This document shows, piece after piece, positions 8,312-18,299 of a stretch of 64,000 nucleotides of DNA (its first letter is position 1; each line of letters opens with the position of its first letter). The notes below the pieces were generated by a model. The model saw only the letters and a list, made by a program, of their open reading frames with translations, was not told the DNA's origin and did not search any database. The stretch is from the NCBI RefSeq assembly GCF_900112065.1, contig NZ_FOKE01000003.1, positions 628,249-692,248 of the forward strand, given 5' to 3'. The position numbers were made by a program, and so were the translations under genes. Source of the stretch: Cohnella sp. OV330. Its GTDB lineage: Bacteria > Bacillota > Bacilli > Paenibacillales > Paenibacillaceae.

Positions 8312-9383
8312 TCAAGGAAGCCGCCCATACGAGCAGGGGCAGCAAGAAACCGGTCGTCAAAGCATAAAAGGGCCATATCTCGGAAGCGAAGATTCTGAAG
8401 TAGACGATATTCGGATAAACCACGATCGACACCATGAGCACGATCATGGCGCATGGCACGATCAGGGGACGGTACGAATTCATTTTGAGCAGCTGTGCCA
8501 ATCCTAACAGCGAGGCGTAAAAGCACAGCACGAGCTTGAAAAAAATCGTCAAAAACCAGATGATCGCGACCAAGACTTCGATTCGCTGCAGAAATTCGCC
8601 GACTTGAATTTTCTTGGCCAAGGTGTAGCTGGGAAAGGTATGTCTGGACGTGAAATCCCAGCCAAGGACGAAGACGCATAGCATGGTAATCAAAACGAGG
8701 ACGGTGCCGCCGATCAATGCCCCTTTGATCATGGCGGCCCCTCTTCGATCCGGCTTGCCGACGTAAGGATAAATCATCAGAAAGACGACCAACTCCAAAT
8801 AGGGAATGCTGATCACGGACAGACTTCCGCGAACGATCGTTTTTACGCCCGATTCGAACACGGGCTGGATGCGGTCCATTTCGATTTGCGGAAAAAGAAA
8901 GACGATTAGAAAGAAGAGAAGCATCAGCACCCACGGCAGAAAGATTTCCGCCGATCGGGCGATGACTTCCAAACCCAAGCCGACGCCCATCGCGATCGCG
9001 ATCAGCAAGATGAAGTGCACGGATTCAATCGGAGTCTCCGGCATCACGATGGTCGTAATGAAGTCGCCCACGTTGCGAAGAACGAGCGCGGACAAGAGCA
9101 AAAAGAAAGAAAAGAACAGCAGCCCGACGATTTTTCCGACCCATTTACCAAGCAGGCGTTCGGTATACTCGATAAGGGTCAGATCGGGATGCCGAGACCC
9201 GAGCGCGTTGTAAAAAGCCAGAAGCGGGATGCCGGCGGCAACGCCGACGATGGCGGAAATCCAACCGTCCTGCATCGCCGCGGCGGTCAGCGCGGACGGT
9301 ACGATCAGAATCGCGCTTCCCAGGCTGAAGAGCAAGGTTAAAATCGAAAATTGACGCGCGTTGATTTTTCCCTTTTCGATCAT
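8265..9383 (-). CDS. Spore germinant receptor subunit B (GerAB/GerKB-type permease)
   Basis: A 372-residue membrane protein with about ten helices of the APC-like spore-germination permease family. It opens with the usual INARQFSILTLLFSLGSAILIVP, and contains FYNALGSRHPDLTLIEYTERLLGKWVGK and a PYLELVVFLMIYPYV segment, all characteristic of GerB subunits. In the receptor this subunit binds the germinant, usually an amino acid, in the spore inner membrane. It is the last of four genes (A, C, D-like, B) in one operon and follows a GGAGAGG ribosome site. Its 3' end overlaps the isomerase gene on the opposite strand. Confidence 0.88.
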   Translation of the reverse strand: MIEKGKINARQFSILTLLFSLGSAILIVPSALTAAAMQDGWISAIVGVAAGIPLLAFYNALGSRHPDLTLIEYTERLLGKWVGKIVGLLFFSFFLLLSALVLRNVGDFITTIVMPETPIESVHFILLIAIAMGVGLGLEVIARSAEIFLPWVLMLLFFLIVFLFPQIEMDRIQPVFESGVKTIVRGSLSVISIPYLELVVFLMIYPYVGKPDRRGAAMIKGALIGGTVLVLITMLCVFVLGWDFTSRHTFPSYTLAKKIQVGEFLQRIEVLVAIIWFLTIFFKLVLCFYASLLGLAQLLKMNSYRPLIVPCAMIVLMVSIVVYPNIVYFRIFASEIWPFYALTTGFLLPLLVWAASLISSTGDTASKSRPPA

Positions 9384-9407
9384 CCGCGGACCTCTCCTTT
9401 CGTCTTC

Positions 9408-9635
9408 CTAAGATAGCGCGGACAAGATGAACTTGCTCGCGGGCTTATACACGGCGCCGATCCAATCCAAGGGGTCCGGAATCGGCACGTGCGCGCTTCT
9501 GAGGATAAATAAAGTCGCGGCAAAACCGAGCAAGCACGCGGAGATGGACAGATCTTTGAACTGTTTTCGGCGATAGAGCCTGACATATTCGAAGCGGACG
9601 ACGCAGGCAGCCGCGGCAAGCACGATCCAGACCAA
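9408..9635 (-). CDS. Small two-helix membrane protein, candidate germinant-receptor D subunit
   Basis: A 75-residue protein with two hydrophobic segments: VWIVLAAAACVVRF and SACLLGFAATLFIL, separated by a basic loop (YRRKQFKD). The TTG at 9635 was chosen because GGAGG, inside the gerC 3' end, precedes it by 9 nt and it starts 1 nt after the gerC stop; an upstream TTG at 9659 would add eight residues. Small two-helix D subunits are known in some ger operons, and the position between C and B fits, but sequence similarity to known D subunits was not tested. The 24-bp gap to gerB indicates the same transcript. Confidence 0.6.
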   Translation of the reverse strand: MVWIVLAAAACVVRFEYVRLYRRKQFKDLSISACLLGFAATLFILRSAHVPIPDPLDWIGAVYKPASKFILSALS

Positions 9636-9636
9636 T

Positions 9637-10848
9637 TCAGGAATCCTCCATTCGTTCAAGAAACGATTCGACCACGGAGCCTGTACGGCGAATCTTCGCG
9701 TTAACGGTGACGTGGACGGGAAGATGAACGAATTCTTCGTCCCAGCGGTCCTTCAGCCGACTCCAAGTCCTGAAGTCCGCGCGATGAATGGCCGCTCCGA
9801 ATCCGAAGATGTCCGACTTGTAATCTTTAGCCCGCGCGATTGTCGCTTCCATGCTTTCCTCGATCGCATCGCTTAGTTCTTTCTCCAGGCGGGGAATCGC
9901 GCGAGGCGTATTCAAGTTCATCGCGCACTCCACTTCGCCGATATTTCCCTCCGCGTTCAACCGCACGTCGATCTCGGGCTTTCCGTCTCTGATTTTCCCT
10001 TTGATGCGATGGCTCGTACGGATGAGTTCTACCGCGAGCTCGCCGCCTTTCGGACAAGGGAGCCGGACAATGGTGCTTTTGAGGCTGCCCCGAATGTAGT
10101 TGTAGCCTTTGCTTTGTTCGTCGTCCAGCCAGCCGACGAGTTTGTCTTTGCGGAACACGGCAAGGCCATGATACTTCAGCGTGGCGGGCGGGCGGACCGT
10201 TTGCAGATTCGCGTCCGTTCCTCCGATATTTTCGTTTCCTTCGATGACGATACCGGCCAACACGGGGTCTTTTCCTTTATCGACTAGGTCGTAGATCAAT
10301 TGATGCAGATCGACCCGGGCGGTGATTCCCCAATTGCGCTGGGAAGCTTGGAGGGAAGAGAACATTTTGTCCGTCGGAATCTTCTCGAGCGGCGTCAACA
10401 CCTGGAGGATCTCGCTCGCCGTTCGTTCGCGGGCTACGATGATATAAAAATCGGTTCTCAATTCATGGTCTCTGGATAGACCGTCCAGGAGCTTCGCGAT
10501 TCCTGCCCGCGCCAAGTCTTCTCCGATGACGAGAATGCGCAGATGGGACGAATAAATTTTTCTGGGCGTGGTGGTCGTTAAAGCGCGAATCGATTCGAAT
10601 AGCGTATTTCCGGTGGCCTGCTGAACCGTCACGACCGGCACCCGCCCCCCGCCTCCTTGTTTGTCGGCGATCTCGCCGGCGTTAACCAATTGTACGGACA
10701 CGCGGTACCGGTCTCCGCGCGCGTCGAATCCGAAGGCGGTGGCGATCGAGAGCTCATTCAATTCTTTTCGATTCCAGCATCCCGGCAAAGCCAGGAGCGC
10801 CGCGGCCAGAAGCAGCAGCTTCAACCCCTTGTTCAGCGTGGTGTTCAT
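9637..10848 (-). CDS. Spore germinant receptor lipoprotein subunit C (Ger(x)C)
   Basis: A 403-residue lipoprotein. The signal peptide ends at the lipobox LPGC (Cys24) followed by WNRKELNELSIATAFG, the signature opening of GerC proteins. ARAGIAKLLDGLSRDHELR and PRKIYSSHLRILVIGEDLA also match the family. The ATG at 10848 follows GGAGGT and immediately yields the signal peptide; the longer open frame upstream is the shadow of gerA. It lies downstream of gerA by 32 bp and touches the D-like gene. The lipidated subunit sits on the outer face of the spore inner membrane and is needed for receptor assembly. Confidence 0.9.
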   Translation of the reverse strand: MNTTLNKGLKLLLLAAALLALPGCWNRKELNELSIATAFGFDARGDRYRVSVQLVNAGEIADKQGGGGRVPVVTVQQATGNTLFESIRALTTTTPRKIYSSHLRILVIGEDLARAGIAKLLDGLSRDHELRTDFYIIVARERTASEILQVLTPLEKIPTDKMFSSLQASQRNWGITARVDLHQLIYDLVDKGKDPVLAGIVIEGNENIGGTDANLQTVRPPATLKYHGLAVFRKDKLVGWLDDEQSKGYNYIRGSLKSTIVRLPCPKGGELAVELIRTSHRIKGKIRDGKPEIDVRLNAEGNIGEVECAMNLNTPRAIPRLEKELSDAIEESMEATIARAKDYKSDIFGFGAAIHRADFRTWSRLKDRWDEEFVHLPVHVTVNAKIRRTGSVVESFLERMEDS

Positions 10849-10880
10849 GCCGGCATCGCACCTCCGATCGTTAAGTCGCG

Positions 10881-12467
10881 TCAAGGAGCCGGTTTCCGCG
10901 GCGGTCGATCCTTTTCCCGCACGAGATTGCCGTCGCTGGAATAGCGCGGACGGGTGAGCATCGCCCAACGCGGGAATCGAAAAATATTGTCCTTCTGATC
11001 TTCGACGATAAAAGGGGCGAACGGCGCCATGTAGGGAACGCCGAACGAACGCAAGCTGCATAAATGCAACACCATGACGATGGCGCCTACGAGAATGCCG
11101 TACAGGCCGAAAGAGGCGGCGAGAATCATGAACGGGAATCGGATCATACGGATCGATATTCCCATGTTGTAGGAAGGGATAACGAAATTCGAAATGGCCG
11201 TAATGGACACGACGATGACCATCGCGGGTCCCACCAGTCCGGCTTCCACCGCGGATTGCCCGATGACGAGCGCCCCGACGATGGATACGGCTTGACCGAC
11301 CGTCCTCGGCATCCGTACGCCGGCTTCCCGGAGGATTTCGAACGTAATCTCCATCAGGAGCGCTTCTACGAACGCCGGAAAAGGGATGCCTTCCCGCGCC
11401 GCGATGACGCTAAGGAGCAGCGGAGTCGGAATCATCTCCTGGTGGAACGTCGTCACGGCGATGTAAGCGGCAGGTCCGAATAAGGCGATGAACAAGCACA
11501 CGTAGCGCAGGATGCGAAGCAAGCTGCTGATATCCGCGCGCTGATAATAATCCTCCGGCGTCTGGAGAAAATGCGTAAACAAAGCCGGAACGACGAGGAC
11601 GAAAGGGGTGCCGTCCACCAAAATGGCAATGCGGCCTTCAAGCAGCCCGCCGGCTACCGCGTCGGGCCGCTCCGTATTGAATATGGTCGGGAAAGGGGTA
11701 TAGGTCTCGTCTTGAATCAGTTCTTCGATATAACCGCTCTCGAGAATCGAATCGATCCGAATCCGATCCAGCCGCATCCTGACTTCGTTAACGGTTTTGT
11801 CGTTTGCGATGCCCTTGATATACATGATCGCGACATCGGTCTTGGTGACTTCGCCGATCCGCCTGGTCTCCATCCACAGGTTGGGATTTTTGATTTTCCG
11901 CCGAACGAGCGCCGTGTTCGTCCGCAGCGTCTCCGCGAATCCTTCGCGTGGTCCTCTCAGCACGGCCTGCGAAGCAGGCTCCGATATGTTTCTATCCTTG
12001 GCGGCGCCGGTGCCGGCGGCGATCGCTTCGGACGCGCCGTTCAACAAGATGCAGGTATCTCCGGATAATATCGCGTGATAGAGCGTGCTGAGATCGGAGA
12101 CGCCGTTGATCTGGCCGATCTTCAACAGATACTGGCGAATGAGCTGCACAGGCTCGACGTCTTCGGCGGATTGCAGGATCTCCTGCATGTCGCCGCTGTC
12201 CGCGAGCAGAGATTCCAGGAGCTCTTTGGGATCCGCCAGTCCGTCTATATATACGATCGCAGCCGGGTGCGGACGGCGGTTCATCATGATCGCGAATCTT
12301 CGAATCACGAGATCCGCGCTGCCGCCGAGCGCGTTTTTTACGGTCCGCAGGGTATCGTCGAGACTGCGGGACAAGGGAGCGGGCGGCTTGCCGCCGTCGC
12401 CCGCCGGTCTACGGGAACCGAGCCCCTTTTTAAGCAGCTTTTTGATCGGGTATAAGAAAGAGACCAT
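10881..12467 (-). CDS. Spore germinant receptor subunit A (GerA family)
   Basis: A 528-residue GerA-type protein. Its cytoplasmic N-terminal half contains VYIDGLADPKELLESLL, the FPTIFNTERPDAVAGGLLEGRIAILVDGTPFVLVVP block and the EDYYQRA motif diagnostic of this family. About five membrane helices follow (LRILRYVCLFIALFGPAAYIA, EAGLVGPAMVIVVSITAISNFVIP). The C-terminus is a cytoplasmic tail (SSDGNLVREKDRPPRK). The ATG at 12467 has a GGGCGGTG stretch at better spacing than the GTG six bases upstream; either start is possible. It is the first gene of the ger operon and is divergent from potA. The sporulation sigma factor controlling it could not be assigned from the -10/-35 region. Confidence 0.9.
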   Translation of the reverse strand: MVSFLYPIKKLLKKGLGSRRPAGDGGKPPAPLSRSLDDTLRTVKNALGGSADLVIRRFAIMMNRRPHPAAIVYIDGLADPKELLESLLADSGDMQEILQSAEDVEPVQLIRQYLLKIGQINGVSDLSTLYHAILSGDTCILLNGASEAIAAGTGAAKDRNISEPASQAVLRGPREGFAETLRTNTALVRRKIKNPNLWMETRRIGEVTKTDVAIMYIKGIANDKTVNEVRMRLDRIRIDSILESGYIEELIQDETYTPFPTIFNTERPDAVAGGLLEGRIAILVDGTPFVLVVPALFTHFLQTPEDYYQRADISSLLRILRYVCLFIALFGPAAYIAVTTFHQEMIPTPLLLSVIAAREGIPFPAFVEALLMEITFEILREAGVRMPRTVGQAVSIVGALVIGQSAVEAGLVGPAMVIVVSITAISNFVIPSYNMGISIRMIRFPFMILAASFGLYGILVGAIVMVLHLCSLRSFGVPYMAPFAPFIVEDQKDNIFRFPRWAMLTRPRYSSDGNLVREKDRPPRKPAP

Positions 12468-12636
12468 GCGCACCGCCCGTTAGATGTTTTTACTAATATC
12501 TCCACAATCTTTTTTTTAAAACGCGATTAGATCCGCTGTCCGCGGCTTGCCGGATGATGGCTCCGGGGGTTGCGATTCCGAAGGAAAAGGAGATAATAAG
12601 AGAATCGAAAGGGTTCGCATAGATGGGAGAGTCGGA

Positions 12637-13752
12637 ATGGGCGCAAGCGCAGAGCAGCCGATCATCCGCTTCGAGCGGGTGAGCAAACGGTACGAGGACG
12701 GGGAGACCGTCCTGAAGGAAGTGAGCTTCGAGATCCGGCGGGGGCAATTCTATACGCTGCTCGGGCCGTCGGGCTGCGGCAAGACGACGATTCTGCGGCT
12801 CATCGCGGGGTTTCAGGAGCCGTCCGCGGGCGAGATTTATTTTGACGGGAAAGTGATCAACCGCGTGCCCGCCAACGAGCGGCAGGTGAACACGGTGTTC
12901 CAGGATTACGCGCTGTTCCCGCACCTCGACGTGTTCGAGAACGTCGCGTTCGGTTTGCGCATCAAGCGCATGAAGCAGGCGGACGTCGAAGCCAAGGTGC
13001 TCGAGGCGCTTCGCTTCGTCAACCTGAAGGGCTACGAGAAGCGGCAGATCACCGAGCTGTCCGGCGGCCAGCGGCAGCGGGTGGCGATCGCGCGCGCGAT
13101 CGTGAACGAGCCGCAAGTGCTGCTGCTGGACGAGCCGCTGTCGGCGCTCGACCTCAAGCTGCGCACCGAGATGCAGTACGAGCTGCGCGAGCTGCAGCGG
13201 CGGCTGGGCATCACGTTCATCTTCGTCACGCACGACCAGGAGGAAGCGCTGGCGATGTCGGACGAGATCTTCGTCATGAAGGAAGGCACGATCCAGCAGA
13301 GCGGCACGCCGACGGACATCTACGACGAGCCGATCAACCGCTTCGTGGCGGACTTCATCGGGGAGTCGAATATCGTGGCGGGCCAGATGGTGCGCGACTA
13401 CGAAGTCCGCTTCGCGGGACGCACGTTCGAATGCGTGGACGGCGGCTTCCGGCCGGACGAGCCGGTGGAGATCGTCATCCGTCCCGAGGATCTCGAGATT
13501 ACGCCGCCTGAAGCCGGCAAGCTGGTCGTGAAGGTCGACTCGCAGCTGTTCCGCGGGGTTCACTACGAGATCATCGGCTACGACGACGCGGGCAACGAAT
13601 GGATGGTGCATTCGACGAAGCGCGCGACGGTCGGGGACCGGGTCGGACTCGGCTTCGATCCGGAGGCGATCCACGTCATGCGCTTCGGCGAGACCGAGGA
13701 AGAGTTCGACCGGCGGCTGCTCGCGTATGAGGAGAGCGCCAATGAACGCTAA
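12637..13752 (+). CDS. potA: Spermidine/putrescine ABC transporter ATPase
   Basis: A 371-residue ABC ATPase. Walker A is GPSGCGKTT at 43-51, the Q-loop is in [16 protein letters not shown], the signature is [14 protein letters not shown], Walker B is [12 protein letters not shown] and the switch histidine is in [18 protein letters not shown]-terminal TOBE domain begins near residue 250. The ATG at 12637 follows GGGAGAG and gives the family's usual length; an upstream in-frame ATG at 12547 lacks a good ribosome site. It heads a four-gene operon with overlapping potB, potC and potD, whose context identifies the polyamine substrate better than the ATPase alone. Confidence 0.9.
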   Translation: MGASAEQPIIRFERVSKRYEDGETVLKEVSFEIRRGQFYTLLGPSGCGKTTILRLIAGFQEPSAGEIYFDGKVINRVPANERQVNTVFQDYALFPHLDVFENVAFGLRIKRMKQADVEAKVLEALRFVNLKGYEKRQITELSGGQRQRVAIARAIVNEPQVLLLDEPLSALDLKLRTEMQYELRELQRRLGITFIFVTHDQEEALAMSDEIFVMKEGTIQQSGTPTDIYDEPINRFVADFIGESNIVAGQMVRDYEVRFAGRTFECVDGGFRPDEPVEIVIRPEDLEITPPEAGKLVVKVDSQLFRGVHYEIIGYDDAGNEWMVHSTKRATVGDRVGLGFDPEAIHVMRFGETEEEFDRRLLAYEESANER

Positions 13753-14548
13753 GCGCAACGTCTACCTGGCGCCGTACCTGGCCTGGATGGCGCTGTTCAT
13801 CGTCATTCCGATCGCCCTTATCGTCTACGATTCCTTCTTCGACATCGACGGCGGCTTCACGTTCGGCAACTACGAGAAGTTTCTGACGCCGATTTATTTG
13901 AAAATGACGGTCAGCTCGATCTGGTACGCCTTCCTGATCACGGCGTTCTCGCTGCTGATCGCCTACCCGGCCGCCTACGCGCTCACCAAGATGAAGCATA
14001 AGCAGCTGTGGCTGCTGCTGCTCATCCTGCCGAGCTGGGTCAATCTGCTGCTGAAGGTGTATGCCTTCCTCGGCATCTTCGGCACGTACGGCTTCGTCAA
14101 CGGCGCCCTAGAGGCGCTCGGAATCGGCCGCCAGCAGATCCTGTTTACCGACTTCAGCTTCGTGTTCGTGTCCGTGTACATTTTTATCCCGTTCATGATC
14201 CTGCCGGTCTACAATGCGCTCGAGGACCTGAATCCGTCGCTCGTATTCGCGGCGCGGGATCTGGGGGCGTCCGGCTGGACGACGTTCCGCAAGGTCGTCT
14301 TCCCGCTGACGACGGACGGCGTCAAGGCAGGCTGCCAGGCCGTGTTCATCCCCGCGCTGTCGCTGTTTATGATCACGCGGCTCGTCGCGGGCAACCGGGT
14401 CATCACGCTCGGCACCGCGATCGAGCAGCATTTTCTGGTCACGCAGGACTGGGGAATGGGTGCGGCCATCGCCGTGTTCCTGATCATCGCCATGGTCGTC
14501 ATCATGCTGCTGACCGGGACCGGCCAGGCGGGGAGGGTGAGACGATGA
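13742..14548 (+). CDS. potB: Polyamine ABC transporter permease PotB
   Basis: A 268-residue inner-membrane permease with about six helices. The EAA loop for docking the ATPase reads [22 protein letters not shown]. The N-terminus ([27 protein letters not shown]) and the [23 protein letters not shown] segment are typical of PotB. The start overlaps the potA stop by 11 nt and its own stop overlaps potC in an ATGA, so translation of the operon is coupled. Confidence 0.9.
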   Translation: MNAKRNVYLAPYLAWMALFIVIPIALIVYDSFFDIDGGFTFGNYEKFLTPIYLKMTVSSIWYAFLITAFSLLIAYPAAYALTKMKHKQLWLLLLILPSWVNLLLKVYAFLGIFGTYGFVNGALEALGIGRQQILFTDFSFVFVSVYIFIPFMILPVYNALEDLNPSLVFAARDLGASGWTTFRKVVFPLTTDGVKAGCQAVFIPALSLFMITRLVAGNRVITLGTAIEQHFLVTQDWGMGAAIAVFLIIAMVVIMLLTGTGQAGRVRR

Positions 14549-15348
14549 GGGCGGCAAAACGCTGGCAGTCGGCCTATCTGATCGTCGTGTTCGCGGTGCT
14601 GTACGCGCCGATCGCTTACATGATTTTTTACTCGTTCAACAGCGGCGGCACGATGCACGGATTTGAAGGCTTTACGCTCGAATATTACGGCGAAGTGTTC
14701 CAGGACGCGCGCCTGCTCATCATCGTGCTGAACACGGTCGTCATCGCGCTGCTGTCGTCGACGATCTCGACGATTCTCGGCGTGGTCGGGGCGCTTGCCA
14801 TCATGCGGACGCGGACGAGGCGCTCGCGCAACGCGCTGCTGTCGATGAACAACGTGCTCATCGTCAGCCCGGACGTCATCATCGGCGCGTCGCTGCTCGT
14901 CATGTTCACGATGGCCGGCATCCGACTCGGCTTCACGTCCGTACTGCTGTCGCACATCGCGTTCAGCGTGCCGATCGTCGTGCTCATGGTGCTGCCCAAG
15001 CTGCAGGAGATGAGCCCGACGCTCATCGACGCGGCGCGCGACCTGGGCGCGACCGGCTGGCAGGTGCTGTTGCGGGTCGTCGTGCCGTTTATCAAGCCGG
15101 GTATCTTCGCCGGATTTTTCATGGCGCTGACGTACTCGCTCGACGACTTCGCGGTCACCTTTTTCGTCACCGGCAACGGCTTTTCCACGCTGTCCGTCGA
15201 GATCTACTCGCGCGCGCGGCAGGGCGTCTCCCTGTCGATCAACGCGCTGTCGGCGCTCATCTTCCTGTTCACGCTGCTCATCGTGCTCGGCTACTACGTG
15301 ATGAACCGCCGCAGCGCGAAGCGCCTCGGAACGGGGGTGCCGAGATGA
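14545..15348 (+). CDS. potC: Polyamine ABC transporter permease PotC
   Basis: A 267-residue permease opening [32 protein letters not shown], as PotC proteins do, with the EAA loop DAARDLGATGWQVLLRVVVPFIKPG and YSLDDFAVTFFVTG near the end. The start codon shares ATGA with the potB stop, and the stop shares ATGA with potD. It forms the translocation pore with PotB. Confidence 0.9.
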   Translation: MRAAKRWQSAYLIVVFAVLYAPIAYMIFYSFNSGGTMHGFEGFTLEYYGEVFQDARLLIIVLNTVVIALLSSTISTILGVVGALAIMRTRTRRSRNALLSMNNVLIVSPDVIIGASLLVMFTMAGIRLGFTSVLLSHIAFSVPIVVLMVLPKLQEMSPTLIDAARDLGATGWQVLLRVVVPFIKPGIFAGFFMALTYSLDDFAVTFFVTGNGFSTLSVEIYSRARQGVSLSINALSALIFLFTLLIVLGYYVMNRRSAKRLGTGVPR

Positions 15349-16418
15349 ACAGCCTGGTCCGGACGTTCATCGCCGTCCTCGTCATCGCGGGCGGCCTGCT
15401 ATTCGCGATCAACAGGCTCAATTCTTCGCAGGGTTACTCGGGCGCGGATACGCTGACCGTGTACAACTGGGGCGATTATATCGATCCCGATCTGCTGGAC
15501 AAATTCAAGGAAGAAACGGGCATCAAGGTCATCTACCAGACGTTCGACTCGAACGAGGCGATGATGACCAAGATCGAGCAGGGCGGCACGACGTTCGACA
15601 TCGCCGTTCCGTCCGACTACGCCATCGGCAAAATGCGCGAGGAAAACCTGCTGCTGCCGATCGACCATGCCAAGCTGCCGAATCTTGCCAATATCGATCC
15701 CCGTTTCCTGGACCAGTCGTTCGATCCGGGCAACGTCTACTCGATCCCCTACTTCTGGGGAACAGTAGGCATCGTGTACAATCCGGAGCTGGTCGGCGAC
15801 CTGACGTTCGACAGCTGGGACGATCTGTGGGACCCGTCGCTTCGCAACAATATCCTGCTCGTCGACAGCGCGCGCGAGGTCATCGGGATGGGGCTCAACA
15901 GCCTGGGCTATTCACTGAACGATACGAATGAGACACATCTGCAGGAGGCGCTCGCCAAACTCAAGAAGCTGACGCCGAACGTGAAGGCGCTCGTCGGGGA
16001 CGAGATCAAGATGCTGCTCGCGGGCGAAGAGGCGGCGGTCGGCCTCGTCTGGTCGGGGGACGCTTCGGAGATCATGGACGAGAACGACAAGCTCGACTAC
16101 GTCATTCCGAAGGACGGCTCGAACCTGTGGTTCGACAACATGGTCATCCCGAAGACGGCCCGCAACCTGGATGGCGCGCTCAAGTTCATGAACTTCATGC
16201 TCGACCCGGAAAACGCGGCGCAGAACGCCGAATACGTCGGTTACGCGACCCCGAACGCCAAGGCCATCCCGGTCCTGCCGGCGGAGATTGCTGAGGACAA
16301 GCGGTTCTATCCGGAGCCCGCATTGACGGACAAGCTTGAAGTATACGATAATTTGGGCAAGCGGATGCTCGCCCACTACAACGAGCTGTTCCTCGAATTT
16401 AAAATGCACAAAAAGTAA
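15345..16418 (+). CDS. potD: Polyamine ABC transporter substrate-binding protein PotD
   Basis: A 357-residue binding protein with an N-terminal membrane anchor (FIAVLVIAGGLLFAINRL). No lipobox cysteine is present, so it is probably tethered by the uncleaved helix. The mature part begins LTVYNWGDYIDPDLLDKF, the PotD/PotF signature, followed by TFDSNEAMMTKIEQGG and FDIAVPSDYAI. Aromatic and acidic residues that clamp polyamines in this family occur in YFWGTVGIVYNPE and WSGDASEIM. It is translationally coupled to potC. No polyamine-responsive regulator gene is adjacent. Confidence 0.9.
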   Translation: MNSLVRTFIAVLVIAGGLLFAINRLNSSQGYSGADTLTVYNWGDYIDPDLLDKFKEETGIKVIYQTFDSNEAMMTKIEQGGTTFDIAVPSDYAIGKMREENLLLPIDHAKLPNLANIDPRFLDQSFDPGNVYSIPYFWGTVGIVYNPELVGDLTFDSWDDLWDPSLRNNILLVDSAREVIGMGLNSLGYSLNDTNETHLQEALAKLKKLTPNVKALVGDEIKMLLAGEEAAVGLVWSGDASEIMDENDKLDYVIPKDGSNLWFDNMVIPKTARNLDGALKFMNFMLDPENAAQNAEYVGYATPNAKAIPVLPAEIAEDKRFYPEPALTDKLEVYDNLGKRMLAHYNELFLEFKMHKK

Positions 16419-16465
16419 AGAATTGGGTATAAAAAGAAACGCGGAACCCTACGCGGAAGGAGCGG

Positions 16466-17440
16466 ATGATCGATATGAGCGAAAAGTTGGAAAAAGCGAC
16501 GTTTGCAGGAGGCTGCTTCTGGTGCATGGTGACGCCGTTCGACGAGCTCCCGGGCATTCACGGGATCGTATCCGGCTATACGGGCGGCCATATGCCGAAC
16601 CCGACCTACGAGCAGGTGTGCTCGGAAACGACGGGACATCAGGAGGCCGTGCAAATCACGTTCGATCCGGATCTATTCCCGTATCGCAAGCTGCTCGGCA
16701 TCTATTGGCAATCGGTGGACCCGACGGACGGCGGCGGCCAGTTTTTCGACCGCGGGGAGTCTTATCGTCCGGTCATTTTCTACCATAACGAGGAGCAGCG
16801 GCAAGCTGCCGAGGAGACGAAGGCCGAGCTGGACGCCAGCGGGCGCTTCGACAAGCCGATCGCGGTGACGATCGAGCCCGCCTCCGAATTTTACCCGGCC
16901 GAGGACTACCACCAGGATTACCATAAGAAAAATCCGCTCCGGTACAAGATGTACCGCAAGGGCTCCGGCCGCGACGCCTACATCAAGCGGCACTGGAACA
17001 CGGACAAGGATAAGGAGGCGCTGCGGTCGCGCCTCACGCCGCTGCAGTTCGAGGTGACGCAGAACAACGCGACGGAGCATCCGTTCCGCAACGAGTTCTG
17101 GGACAATCACCGCGAGGGGCTGTACGTGGACATCGTGTCCGGCGTGCCGCTCTTCAGCTCGAAGGACAAGTTCGATTCCGGCTGCGGCTGGCCGAGCTTC
17201 GCGAAGCCGCTCGAGTCGGGCGGCGTCCGCGAGGAAGAGGACCTCACGCACGGCATGGTCCGCACGGAGGTGCGCAGCCGCGAGGCGGACTCGCACCTCG
17301 GCCACGTGTTCAACGACGGCCCGCGCGAGCTTGGCGGCCTGCGCTATTGCATTAATTCCGCCGCGCTGCGCTTCATTCCCGTCGAGGACCTCGAGAAAGA
17401 GGGCTACGGGCGGTACAAGAGCGTGTTCGGCCAAGCGTGA
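16466..17440 (+). CDS. msrAB: Methionine sulfoxide reductase MsrA-MsrB fusion
   Basis: A 324-residue two-domain repair enzyme. The N-terminal MsrA domain (about 10-160) carries the catalytic GCFWC (Cys17) and reduces the S-sulfoxide of methionine. The C-terminal MsrB domain (about 180-318) has CGWPSF with a metal-binding or structural cysteine, [10 protein letters not shown] and the catalytic [11 protein letters not shown], and reduces the R-sulfoxide. Fused MsrAB is common in Firmicutes. There is no signal peptide, so it acts in the cytoplasm. The AAGGAG ribosome site is only 3 nt before the first ATG, so the ATG at 16475 could be the true start. A strong terminator follows. Confidence 0.93.
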   Translation: MIDMSEKLEKATFAGGCFWCMVTPFDELPGIHGIVSGYTGGHMPNPTYEQVCSETTGHQEAVQITFDPDLFPYRKLLGIYWQSVDPTDGGGQFFDRGESYRPVIFYHNEEQRQAAEETKAELDASGRFDKPIAVTIEPASEFYPAEDYHQDYHKKNPLRYKMYRKGSGRDAYIKRHWNTDKDKEALRSRLTPLQFEVTQNNATEHPFRNEFWDNHREGLYVDIVSGVPLFSSKDKFDSGCGWPSFAKPLESGGVREEEDLTHGMVRTEVRSREADSHLGHVFNDGPRELGGLRYCINSAALRFIPVEDLEKEGYGRYKSVFGQA

Positions 17441-17463
17441 TCCGCTGTCTGCGCATGATCGGG

Positions 17464-17499
17464 ACCGTTAAGCAGTTTTCGCTGCCTAACGGTTCTTTT
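17464..17499 (+). terminator. Rho-independent terminator after msrAB
   Basis: ACCGTTAaGCAG pairs with CTGCcTAACGGT around a six-base loop, followed by TCTTTTGTTT. It lies 23 bp after the msrAB stop and insulates the two-component genes downstream. Confidence 0.8.
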
Positions 17500-17597
17500 G
17501 TTTAGAAAAACTTTATAAATCCTTCAGCTAAATTACAAGCTTGAGCGACGGGGCTTTTTTTATACTAGAAGCTAAACGGATAAAAGGGGAATGCCGG

Positions 17598-18299
17598 ATG
17601 AATGCCGCTCAAATTCTGATCGCGGACGACGACCGGGAGATCGCGGACCTGATCGCCATCTATCTGCTGAACGAGGGCTATCGCGTGCTGAAGGCGGCGG
17701 ACGGCCGCGAAGCGCTGTCGCTGATCCGGTCGGAATCGGTCCAGCTCGTCATCCTCGACGTGATGATGCCGGAGATGGACGGGCTCGAGGTTTGCCGCGC
17801 GGTGCGCGCCGACGACGCGGTGCCGATCTTGATGCTTAGCGCGAAGGCCGAGGACATGGACAAGATCATGGGGCTCATGACCGGGGCCGACGACTATATG
17901 GTCAAGCCGTTTAACCCGCTGGAGCTCGTCGCCCGGGTCAAGTCGCTGCTCCGCCGGTCGTTCGGATTGAACGCCAGGCTGCGGCAGAGCCGCGAGGACG
18001 ACGATATCCAGATCCAGTCGCTTCGAATCAACAAGAATACCCACACCGTCATGGCAGAGGACAAGCATATCAATCTGACCTCGACGGAGTTCGATATTTT
18101 GCATCTGCTGGCCAGCCACCCGGGGCAAGTGTTCAGCGCCGAGGCGATCTTCGAGGCGGTCTGGAAGGACAAGTTCCTGGAGTCCAACAACACCGTCATG
18201 GTGCACATCAGCAATCTGCGGGACAAGCTGGAGCACGCGCTGGACGGCGCCAAGCCGATCCGGACGGTGTGGGGAGTAGGTTATAAAATTGAACCCTAA
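17598..18299 (+). CDS. VanR-like OmpR-family response regulator
   Basis: A 233-residue regulator. The receiver domain (1-115) has acidic pocket Asp10/Asp11, phospho-acceptor Asp54 in LVILDVMMPEMDG, and the conserved Lys in YMVKPFNPLEL. The C-terminal winged helix reads NLTSTEFDILHLLASHPGQVFSAEAIFEAVW...VMVHISNLRDKLE. The wording EIADLIAIYLLNEGY and SAKAEDMDKIMGLMTGADDYM resembles the VanR subgroup. The ATG at 17598 follows AAGGGG at good spacing. It overlaps the kinase gene by 11 nt. VanR-like pairs are common in Paenibacillaceae and most are not linked to glycopeptides, so the function is inferred only at family level. Confidence 0.85.
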   Translation: MNAAQILIADDDREIADLIAIYLLNEGYRVLKAADGREALSLIRSESVQLVILDVMMPEMDGLEVCRAVRADDAVPILMLSAKAEDMDKIMGLMTGADDYMVKPFNPLELVARVKSLLRRSFGLNARLRQSREDDDIQIQSLRINKNTHTVMAEDKHINLTSTEFDILHLLASHPGQVFSAEAIFEAVWKDKFLESNNTVMVHISNLRDKLEHALDGAKPIRTVWGVGYKIEP

